Part shown: in pieces, positions 24,801 to 36,800 of the stretch | How the letters are laid out: each line of letters opens with the position of its first letter | How positions within the stretch are numbered: the stretch's first letter is position 1 | Assembly: GCA_947396885.1 (NCBI GenBank) | Contig: OX377203.1 | Coordinates: 30,197,253-30,261,252, forward strand | Reading direction: 5' to 3' | Source: Heligmosomoides polygyrus polygyrus | Taxonomy: Eukaryota; Nematoda; Chromadorea; Rhabditida; Heligmosomidae | Length of the DNA: 64,000 nucleotides | Notes under the pieces: model-generated | Told to the model about the DNA's origin: nothing | The model's database searches: none | Seen by the model: only the letters and a program-made list of their open reading frames with translations | Translations under genes and position numbers: made by a program

Positions 24801-27800
24801 TTGTTCAGAGCGGTAGTAAGAGAATAGCCTGGGTGCGTGCATGCTAGTGGTGCAATTTCAGAGGAGAAATGAAACAAAGGAGGAAACGGAGGGAGAATTC
24901 AGAACTCAGGGATCACATGAGAACGTTCGCCAACCCAGCAAAGCTCTTACAAGGAAATATTTTGCTGTAAGAAGGCACAGCTAACCAGCGTATGCTCTAC
25001 CTGTATCCAGACTGCCAGACTGACACCTCATGTGGACAGCTACAGCATGAGAGGCGGAACTTATACGATTAATCTAACCTGAGAGGTTCCTTTACCCTTG
25101 AAATCCAATGCATCTCAAGAACAGAAGGAGCAGTGCTTGAAACTCCACGTCCAGGAATGCAAGACCCGAACCTGCACTTCGTTTTTCCAGTTCAGACTAT
25201 TCACCGTTACCCGTCCAGGCCCTTTAGTTCCTCCCACTTACTTAGTAGTGCAGAAAGTTTCGAACGAAACCTGCCCGAAGGCAGGGGAAACCAATTTGCG
25301 CTTGCCCCGTTGCAAACTGAGAACCAGAAAATCGAAAGAACAGACACAGGTACGCATTCCACTTGAAGCCAATCTTGATCGTAAGCTTCTTGCGATATTT
25401 GACCTAACCAGGGAATGCCTTCAGCTTCCCGTGGAACTTCGGACAGAGACCTCATATGCAATGTGAAAGGGCTTCAGGCACTGACTTCATATAGGACAAA
25501 ATTGCTAAATGGATAGTCTTAATGCTTCTGGGCTACGTAGGTTTGTTATAGTGGAACAACTTTTTTCGGCCTGACGATTCGACAACTTCGTCGTTTTTGA
25601 AGGCCTGAAAAAAATCGAAACCTAAGACATCTCGGCGAAGACACCCTTCTCCAACTCTGTCAGTTTCAATGTTTCCTACGAGTGTCAAGCGGAATTTCAC
25701 TAAAGCAAACCGAACTCACCCCATTGTTCCACAAGTGCTGAGCGAATGCTCAGCTATGCGATCACCATTAAGCAACTGAGACCTAGCAACTGCGGATCCA
25801 TACTGATGTTAAGTGTATAGATTGCACGGTCTCAGAGCTCGAACAGCGGGATGAACGGCAAAAACTCACTGGTGATCGAAATGCACTCACTTCGGTACGC
25901 GAACATAATCCAACAATGAATAACCGAAGTGAGCGCATTTCGATCACCAGTGAGTTTCTGCCGTTCATCCCGCTGTGCGAGCTCCGAGACCGTGCAATCT
26001 ATACACTTAACATCAGTATGGATCCGCAGTTGCTAGGTCTCAGTCGCTCAATGGTGGTAGCGTAGTTGAGCGTTCCCTCAGTACTTGTGGAACAACGGTG
26101 AGTTCGGCTTGCTTCAGTTAGATTCCGCTTGACACTCGTAGGAAATATTGAAACTGACAGAGCTGGAGAAGGACGTTTTTTGTCGAAATGAGTATCTGGT
26201 CTTAGGTTTCGAACTTCTTTCAGGCCTTTGAAAACGACGAAGTTGTCGAAACGTCGGCCGAATAAAGTTGTTCCACTATAACAAACCTGCGTGGCACAGA
26301 AGCAATAAGACTGCTCTCACAATATGCCCAGGTTTTATGAAAACCGAACATGGAGGATTATGCTAAATGGATCTCTTAAGCGAGGTCTGGCCAGTAGACG
26401 TTGGATCCTATGCCGACTCTGATAATTCAAAACCGTCACATTTTCAAATCCGGTTGAAAGGATTATGCGAATTATGGCATCTCTGAAAAGCCTCGGGTAT
26501 TGGGGTGATTTAGATGAGAGTACCTTTAACAAGAAGGAATTTCTAGCGATCCGAATGAATTATTCAGCTTTGAATCTCACATCAGATATCCGAATCGGAT
26601 AGGACATCAGACTTCTGATCAAAATCAGTTATCTAAATTATCCGAAAATCACTCCTAAATCACCAACCCTGAGACATGGATTTTTCAGAAATCTCATTGT
26701 TCCCATTTAACCAAGTTTTGAGCGAATTCAACGTCTACTGGCCAGTCAAAGTTCGCATTGTCGAATGTAGAAGAGCCATAAATTCTGATTTCCACACAAA
26801 GCGAGACAAGAGCGAATGCCAGATTCGTGATCAGTAACTCAAATAACTCTCACGCACTTTGCTAAATAGGTACTTGTGACCTCACCATTCCCAGTTAGGT
26901 CTTGAGCCTGAAGCGCGTTTCGTTCGCATCGTGGCCACCATTATCAATCAAGGGTGATGATCGAGGTGCGAAGCCGTTCAAAGTGGGAACCATATGTAGG
27001 GCGGTGGGTGGGCTTACACAGCAGGTAAAATGTTGATGTTGCTACGTTCAGCTTTTTTCTCGAAAGTGTGATTGAAAGCAGCATAAGTGCTCAATTAGTG
27101 AGCAGTAGATTTCGATTCGACATTTTATCACATTCTTCCAACAACGCTGAAGAAGGCTGACACGATAAATAAGTACTAGGTTGTCCCATAAGTCTTCGCC
27201 GTTTTTTCAACGATTCACTGCAGATTTCGCCGGCGGTCTCTTGCATAGCGCTGCATAGCTTTCGAAAGAGAATGATTTGCTCTATCAGAATGTGTATTGC
27301 GTTTCTTTTTTCATCATGAATTTTGTCAATTTTTAGGTCGTTGAAATGAAAAGTGAAAAAGTGAAAAAGTGCCATTTGCGCACATGTTCTCTCCGCTTAG
27401 GTTTGTAATTTTTTGCGCAGTTTTTTATAGCATTTGGAAGACAATGTTCTGTGCTACAAGAATATGTGTTGATCCTACTTTGTCACCTGTCCTTTATTGA
27501 TTTTTAGGCCATCAAATTGGGAATTCCGACTTCTCCGTCCGAATTTTTACCAAAACTCCGGTTCTGTGGTTGGACTTTTTTGCTTGATGTTATATGTCAT
27601 TTGAAAGAGGATGTCTTGTTCAATAAGAATTTGTGTGACGTTTATTGGCTCACACTGATTTCTATCGAATATCAACAACTGAAGAAGGACAAGGAGTTGT
27701 TGGTGGAGACGATTTTTCTCTTTTTGGCATTTTGTTGATATTCAGAAGAAATCAATAAACGCAACACATATTCTTATAGAGCAAGACATTCTCTTTCGAA

Positions 27801-30800
27801 TGACATATAACACCAACCCAAAAAGTCCAACCACAGAGCAGGAGCTGTCGGCAAATATAACCATCCTTCTTCGGACGTTCCAATTTGATGCCCTAAAAAT
27901 CAATAGAGGACAAATGAACAAACAGCACTAACACATATTCTTGTAGTACAGAACATTGTCTTCCAAGTGCTGTAGAAAACTGCGCAAAAAATTACAAACC
28001 TAAGCGGAAAGAACAAGTGCGCAAATGGCTACTTTTTCACTTTTTCACTTTTCACTTCAACGACCTAAAAATTGACAAAATTCATGATGAAAAAAGAAAT
28101 GCAATAAATGGTCTGATAGAGCAAATCATTCTCTTTCGAAAGCTTTGCAGCGCTATGCAAGAGACTGCCGGCGAAATCTGCAGTGAATCGTTGAAAAAAA
28201 ACGGCGGGGACTTATGGGACAACCTAATATAATCATTTTATAAAACTTTAATTTTTTAGAGAAAAGCGATACAATAAAATGTTTTAAAGCACAGCAGGGA
28301 ATCAAGCATATAGTGCATTAAAAGATCAGATCGTGCTATGCATTCGAAAAGTTCGCCGCAACTTTGATTGATAGTGTAAATGCCATGAATCATCAAAGTG
28401 AGGATATGTGTGTTCCTTAATGTTGTTTTTGTTCTAGCATAGCCAACAGGTTCCAAACTCCATGCAAACAGAAATTCTGCTACCAATAGAATAAAAAACG
28501 TGACGTCTTGTAAGAGGGTATGGCGCAGTCACTTTTTGGCCCTAAAAATGACCGATTTTGCCTTTCTGTTCTTTAAAACAAGTTTAAAACCATTAGTTTA
28601 CGTCAAAAAATTTTATAAAATTTCTAGCAATGTGTACGTTTATTGGGTAGATGAATTGAAACTTGAAAGAAAGTTGTACTAGAATTTTGCTTGAACGAAA
28701 GATTATTCTAACCTTCTTGGAGAGTCTCTCGTTTAATGTAGAAAAGATCATTTCAATTCGGAAAAGTCGCTTGGGTTTCAAAAGTCTTCGGCTAGCGTAG
28801 GGCAGTGTCCAGCTTGATTTGAAAAGTGCCACATCGACGTGAAAATGGTATAGTTGTAATTAGTCACTCAAGCTCTTGTAAATGGCATAGGCCCTCCAGC
28901 CCCCAAGTTCCACATGAAGGCATTCCCTGGTAAGTAGCACTCTCTGGTGATGTCAGTAATTAAGCTTGTAGCAAAGCTAAATTCTATCGCAGAAAAAGAT
29001 AACGCCACGTGCCGTTTCAGCATTTCTTTCAGTGAAGCCAGGAATGATTGAAAAGGAGGTGAGTACTAATTGAAGATCGGAGGTGTAGTCCTGTTTCCTC
29101 TCCTAAACCATACATGCCCCGTCCCTCGACATCCCCTTTCTTGTTGTTTTCGAAGACATAGTGCACACATAATGTTAATATTCTCTCTATTCTGCTACAA
29201 GACGACTTCAAAAAAGATATGACAACAGTTTAGCTGTCAAGAGTGGTTGTGACACCCTACCAGCGTTTAGCCCATAACTTGTTCCACGTTCAACCCACGA
29301 ACGAAATTGCTCCTCTGAAGCAGTCGTGACATCCCAAATCGCCAATAATATATGTACGATCCCGACAGAGCGAAAAGACTGCTCTGGCCATGACTCCACT
29401 ACTCACTTATTGTCTTCGCTTGGGCCACCCTGAGCTTAAGCAGCGTATCAAGAAGCAGCAGGGTTAAACGTGGTGCTGTTAGTACACACAATGGCCATCT
29501 TGTCTCCAAAAGACGTCGGAAACAGAAATCACTCTCGTGGCGTCGTCGAAGTACGTGCTTCCGCAGAAAATAGAACTGTTTGATTGACTGAGACATTTCT
29601 AAATCTAAAGGACGTCGGAAAGTTCCCAGCTCAGACTTGAGCCCATTTTAAACACAAAGAATCGAAGTACGTCTCGAGCCATGTACACACTATTTGGATG
29701 GCCATAAAATCCTGATAGCGGTGGTTCAGAAAATGTTACAGTCTCTATTAAAAAGGGTGAAAGAGAAAATGCCCAGCTCGTTCAGCGGTCTGATTGCACC
29801 ACGCATTCGTGCTTCATTTTGCGATGTGTACTTGGAACGGTAGTGCAAATACACTGGGGCTTACTGAGATTAGCATGGATTTCAGCCTCATGCTTGCAGA
29901 ACTTTCCGTTCAACTCGTAATTTTGACTGCACAAGATCACCTACAAAACCTTCAGACAGAAATGGCAATTTATAGTCGACTACGAAATCCGTAGCCGCGA
30001 TGATTTTCGTCCAAAAAAGAAGTTTCTCGGCAAAACTACTTCCAAACTTCTATGTATGATGACAGAAGTCTGTTTAATTCTCACGCCACAGTGGGCTGAT
30101 CCCCTAGTTATCTACCACCATACGTATCCTCGACACCATAACGGTGCCTTCGGTTCCACAACGGCCGAAGGTGGCGGGTAAGCGAAAAAATAAGAAATCG
30201 GCGTATAATGCATAGCCCTGTATTATTTAAGAAGTCCGCTTCGTAAAAAAGTCCCATCATGAACGATAAGCAACGCAGAAACCAAATTTTTTGGTAAACT
30301 TCAAATCACGTGGTGTCTCAAAGTCATTTGCGGGTCATATTGAGCAGTCAAAATTGCGGGTGAAATTGAATGCTCAGCTAAGCTAAGCGTGTAAGGGCCG
30401 CTCACTTTGTCATTGCAACAAATGCTTGAGGAGTGCATGGCGCAATCAGACGTACCACATTTCGGAGTGATTTCAACGGGAGACGCTCAAGACCTGTACG
30501 AGGAAAGAAGGACGCATTAGACCAACCAGCTGCATCGTTAGGGGAGTGCACCCAGAGAATTCGTCCACAATCGGTGTCGGGATTGGGTTCGGAAGGTGCT
30601 CTGGCTGGTTGTGATTGGCTGACGCTTCCGCTCCTCCCCGTATAGGTCACACTAACGACTAGTACTGATTTCGTTTCTCTTGGCTTAAGAGTAAGTCTGA
30701 GAAGTATTGTCTATTAAAAACCAGTAAGCAGTTTGTGGTCCTTTGAAGAGTGGGTACATTTTTAGTGATTGGAACTTTTTGAATGTTTCTATTCTACAAA

Positions 30801-33800
30801 AATATTCTACAAAACACCGAACAGAAGCAGCCGTCCCATTTGGTAACTATGTTTTTATCCTCTTTGCCTGCCAAGTTTGGTATAAATTTCTTTATTGCGA
30901 ACGACGTTTCGGTGAACTCATCCTTTTCAGTGTTTGGAAGAAGCTCCAAATGTTTGGTTCTGCAAAGTTCATTCGTTCAGAAACGTCGCGTCTACCTTTA
31001 TAGGAACAGCATGCTTCAAAAGTTCTTAGTTTGCACAGATGTGGTATCCCTTCTTAGCACTCTTAGAAGCATGGTTGGTTGGTATAAGGCTAGACGCGAC
31101 GTTTCTGACCGAATGAACTCTGCAGAGCCAAATATTTCGAGCTTTTTTCAGACCTTGGGAAAGATAAGTTCGTCCAAACGTTGGTCGCAATAAAGAAATT
31201 TATACCAAACCTGGCATACAAGGAAGATTAAAACATACTTACGAAATGCCCAGGTTTCAAGAAAGTCGAGCTTGGACATTCATGCTCTCACTGGTTGTCA
31301 AGCTTTGCGGGAACACCTGACTCTCGCCTTCAACCTATCTGCTAGCATCTCCTCTCCTTCACAACAATGGAAACAATATGGTCATCGGCAACCGAAGTCA
31401 ACAAACAGAAGCGGAGAAGCAGTGCATGCGGTTAGGAATTCACAGAGACGTCCGGTTAGAACTCAGCACACACAGAATCAAGCAGTTCATCGCACACGTA
31501 CGGTGGGACTATCCCTCGGTGTGGCTCACAGATGTCAGCGCGCCAAAAGTTCCCGTGAAGCGAAAAATGCTCTCTACACGACATTGGACAGCAACCAGTT
31601 GCGCCGCCCAAAAATAAAAAATAAAACGCAATTATTACAAGAGAATATTACCGAAAACAAGAAGCATGCAGCATGGAAGTGGAGGAACGAAGGAGTGAGG
31701 AACGAAAAGTGATGACGAATGAATAATGAACTGGGAAAAAAGAGAGACATCGGAGAGGAAGAGGCAGTCCCGCCACGCTCACGAAGCTGTCGCATCGACA
31801 GAGAACGAATGCCGCGCACTCGCGGAAAACGGTGCCTGTCCGTCCTTTACTGGCCGACTAAGTGTGGTCTTCTAGCGGCGGAAACACAAGGGTGAACCAC
31901 TCCCAACGCAGGGAGAGAGACTCCATCTAACGATGTCGTCCACTAGATCCCCCTCCCAGTTGCGGCCCAGTAATCCTCACTCGCTCAGGGAGAAGGGACC
32001 CGCGCGGGCTTCGGCACATATAATGGTGGTCATCCGACGAACACCATGCGAGCCATGCACCACAAAGCCCTACTCACTCATAAATCGTTTTCATTTTAAA
32101 CTAGCCACTAACCGGAACAAACTCTACAGCTACTACAATAGAAAAGGCAAGTATTTTTTAATTAATCTTCTAAAGGACTCCAAAAATGGCCACCTTTTCT
32201 GCTTTAAAACACCACTGCTGGTGCTAACCCCTCAAAGAAGTCAGAAAACTGCCTTTTTTAGGTCATGCTTAGAAAGGAATGAACCCTACGTGGGCTAAAA
32301 AGCAGGTCTAAATGCTGCAACGTCGGCCAGTCTTTCCCGAAAGGCACGGCATTCGTTGTTCTATCGATGCGCGGCAACACAACCACTACGGTGATGTGAA
32401 CGAAAGGGATACACGATGAAGCGTATCACCAATGGAAGACAGTGGCGACGAGGGACGGTCGCCTTCCGAACGTCTTCCAAGCTCGAAATGTTGTTCGAGA
32501 CCAAGGGCATTTAGCTCAGCAAAATTGGGATTTCGGCCTAACGAAAAAGAGAACAATCGTCCTAATGCCTTGAAAAACCACAGAAAATTGACATTTTTTG
32601 AATGATTCCATCCCTAACCCATCCACGTTGCTACACCACCCACGCAAATTGGCCATTAGAACTGGAATCGGCGACTGTCTCCCGTCACCACTGTCAGTAA
32701 ATCTGGAGGCAACAAAGTAGGAAAGAGATGTCGGATTTATACGAAGGATGGAGAGATGGGATGAGTAAGAACTTGAGTTGAGACGTACCTCTCCCTTAGC
32801 GATCGACTCTCCGGGCACAAACAGTTCTGGGAATATATTATCCAGATACCATTTGAACGACTTACAGCCGAGCCGTTCGCGAAGCTTTTTTCGCTCCGAA
32901 ATGTCGCCGATATCACCCTGAAAGAGGATGTTTTGCATTTGGGGATGAGGATGACTACTATGGCGAGCAGAAGGAACCCGACGATCGCTCAGAGCGATGC
33001 AGTTATTTTTCGTCGAGTGGTTTGTGTTAAGAAACGGACTGAAACCTGGCCACGAAGGAAAGCGTAGAGGCAGTTTTGATTTCAACAGTCGTAACAGATC
33101 TCTTAGAATTTTGCTCGTTTGTGCGTGAAAATATCGCTATTCTATATCAAGAAAATTCACAAATTATTCGTATCGGCAGTAGTCGTCAATGTGGTTTACA
33201 TAGACCAGACAAATATTAGGTTGCCCCATAAGTCCTTGCAGTTTTTTCAACGATTCACTGCAGACTTCAGCGGCGGTCTCTTCCATACTGCTGCATAGCA
33301 TTCAAAAGAGAATGATTTGCTCTATCAGACCATTTATTGCATTTCTTTTTTCATCATGAATTTTGTCGATTTTTAGGTCGTTGAGGTGAAAAGTGAAAAA
33401 GTGAAAAAGTGCCATTTGCGCACTTGTTTTCTCCGCTTAGGTTTGCAATTTCTTGCGCAGTGTTTTATAGCATTTGGAAGGCACTGTTCTGTACTACGAG
33501 AATATGTGTTAGTGGTATTTGCTCATTTGTCCTTTATTGATTTTTAGGTCATCAAATTGGGACGTCCGAAGGAGGATGGTTGTTTTTGCCGACAGCTCCT
33601 GCTCTGTGGTTGTATTTTTTGGGTTGGCGTTATATGTCGTTCGAAAGAGAATGTCCTGCTCTATAAGAATATGTGTCGCGTTTATTGATTTCTATTGAAT
33701 ATCAACAAAATGCCAAAAAGAGAAAAATCGTCTTCACCAACAACTCCTCCTTCTTCAGTTGTTGATATTCGACAGAAATCAGCGCGAGTGCATAAACGCG

Positions 33801-36800
33801 ACACAAATTATTATAAGCAAATTTATAACAAATTCTTTACTGAGCAAGACATCCTCTCCCAAACGACGTATAACTTCAAGCAAAAAAAGTCCAACCACAG
33901 AACCGGAGTTTTGGTAAAAATTCGGACGGGAATGTCGGAATTCCCGATTTGATGGCCTAAAAATCAATAAAGGACAAGTGAGAAAATAGGACCAACACAT
34001 TTCCTATTCTTGCTGTACAGAACATTGTCTTCCAAGTGCTGTAGAAAACTGCGCAAAAAATTACAAACCTAAGCGGAGAAAACAAGTGCGCAAATGGCTA
34101 CTTTTTAACTTTTTCACTTTTCAGTTCAACGACCTAAAAATTGACAAAATTCACGATGAAAAAAGAAATGCAATACACGGTCTGATAGAGCAAATCATTC
34201 ACTTTCAAAGGTTGTCTAGCGCTATGTAAGAGACTGCCGGCGGAATCCGGGATGAATCGTTGAAAAAAAAAAAACTGCAAGGACTCATGGGACAACCTAA
34301 TACATCGACTAGGCTGCCAACAAGAGGATGTATAGTCGATGCCCTGACTGGCTAGCACGTCTTCGTTGATGCTTTGATTGGTAGTGATTGGTGCACGAGT
34401 TCCCGCCTCCTTTTATAGGTCACATTAATGACTAGTACTGATTTCGCTTCTCTGTGCTTCACTAAGAGGCAAGAAATAGGTGAGAGCTGACCTAAAAAAG
34501 TCCAGGCGAAGCCTCACAAAGAATAGTTCCAAAATGGGAAGATTTCAGTGCTCACAAATGTTTAAGCGACTGAAATTCCAGTCAATTTCCCTTCGAAGGT
34601 TTAGAGAGTGAGATATCCGGCCGTTGTGGACCACGTATGCTTACCAACTGATGGTTGATTCGCTCGTAATAGTACTCCTTGTACTCGTCCAACCACACCT
34701 CAGCGAGGCGAACGGAGTTCCTCTTCAGCACATTCACTCCACTCCTGGAACGATTCGGCTGTATTACGCATCGCTTTTTGATCAACAAAATGGATGAAAT
34801 GTTACCTCCACTTATACGGCGATCGTTTGCGGAAGATATGCCCAACATGAGAACACGGCACAATCTCCAGTTTCCCACCACACATCCATATCTAGGGAAA
34901 TACGAGAATTATTTGACCCTAAAGACTGACTCAAGTGATTCAAGAAATCAAGCACACCTTGAAAGAGAGCTCGAGATTCTCGCCTCCCCAAATGTCGAAG
35001 CCAGGGTCGTAGGTGCCCAGTTTCTCGAAGTATGCTCTGTCGATGGAAAACAAACCACCAGCCATCGTCGGCGACCTAAACGGCGAAGCTGACGATCAAA
35101 TTCAAAATAAAAAAGACGCCGGGATATGGAGCGAAAATTGAATGTCTCAGCCTCTACAGCATGCAGTAACCAGAAAAAAGTTCGAGGAAGAGCAATAGCC
35201 CGCTTAATCAGCACCCACCTCACAGGATCGATGGCTCGAGAACGTAGCTTTCTGTCTCGTTCCGGGATTGCATGCCAGTTAAACTGGAGGCCCCAATCGA
35301 AACCGCCAACGTTCGTGAAGTACGCCTAGAAGGAGAATCTCGCTAAAAAGCGGGACATGGAAAGCACTCATACAATAAGAACGTGTCTAGAGAAGCCAAC
35401 AGAACGTGCTCTCAAACCACGCACTCTAAAAAGACATTCTGGACTGCTCCTCAGAAAGGACCCTACTAAAAGTAGAAGAGCTACTCCGCGGGTCTGTCCG
35501 TCCGTCCTTCCTTCCGTTAGGACAATGCCCGGATGGAAGTAGTGCTGCAAATGCTGGTCGGCAGAATGAGTCACATGTCAGCTTGAAGCTTTCAAGATGA
35601 GGATCACGAGAATAAGCTCGCCTTCATAACAAGTAAAGAATATCGATCCAGCCGACCATATATTTTTTAAAGATTTTATCGATTTTTGCGCATAGCGCAG
35701 AAGACGTTCGAAAGCGCTATCATATGGACATGATTGCCGACATAATGGTGTCTTTGCCCTGTTATCCTCCCTTACTAGATTTGCACCGATAATGGTCTTT
35801 TTTAGGCTCCCTCCTTCGACCAGTGACTCAAAAACTGAGTCTCTCTGGACAACTAGGTTGCCAGAGCTTACTTATTTCTACATGTTGCTGCCTATTTATT
35901 GCGTTTTGTTATGTCCGGAAACCATTTAAGAGGGGCTACCGCCAAGTAGGATTGCACAGAAAGCGGAGCTGTACGCATCTGGCGATGACTGCTCGACCAA
36001 CTTAGGACCCAACGCAAAAATGGGTCATTTATCCTTGCTGTCGTCAGTTCGCATAATCCCGGAATTGTTTCTCACAAGCAGAATTTCAAAGGAATAATTA
36101 TTTTTTATTCTTCTTTGTCTTCGTGACACCAAAACAGCACCATGGTGAAAACAATGGTCTATTGATAAAATCAAAGCGTGAAAACCTTGGCAAGCAGCTC
36201 TTTTAGGGTACCAAAAATCTGAAAACATAAATGACAATTATTTTTTGAAAGGGCAAAAAATCTACATCTATGTTGCTGTTTCTCTACATAGAGAAAAAAT
36301 TCAGAAAAGGATCAGAGTGGAAAGAAACCTGTGAGTGACTATGAGAAAGACACAGAGCTGGCTCAGAAAATCTGGGCAGGCGACATAGGAGAATGAGATG
36401 TTTCCTCGCTCTACTTAATTCCCGAATTTTTTTCCATCCAAAAAATGTAGATTTTTTGCCTTTTTTAGAGAGTAATTTTGACCCAATTCTCTTAATTTCT
36501 GTAATTTAGGTACATAGATAGCTAAATTTTCTTGCTTTGAAATCTCTAATTCTGTTTTAACTTTACAAAAATATCATAAAAAACAGAGCATTCAAGAGAA
36601 CTAAATCCAAGAAAGTACAGAGCTGGAGAGGGAGCCGAGTTAGCCTAGTGGTTAGTAGTGTAGTTTCATGCACAAACGGTCACAGATTCGACTCCCGGCT
36701 CGGGCACCCCATGCCCTGCAAAAATTGCAAAAATGGCAACGGTTCCAGCGTCAGGCCCAGGTTGACAGGCCGGCTGATGGAGAAACCTCGTCACAAAACC

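Noticed and set aside
27091..28232. Several open frames resembling each other around 27.1-28.2, 33.7-34.3 and 42.0-42.8 kb
   Set aside because: They are the two arms of the hairpin MITE family read in opposite orientations, not paralogous genes.
30743..31193. Two overlapping open frames of 86 and 136 codons
   Set aside because: They lie in a 400-bp palindrome and have no conserved features.
36648..36710. Start of the LINE protein at the GTG
   Set aside because: These codons fall in the tRNA-like head; a normal ATG is available at 36711 and another at 36777.
36640..36710. A functional tRNA gene at the LINE head
   Set aside because: Boxes A and B are present, but the D, anticodon and T arms do not form proper stems.
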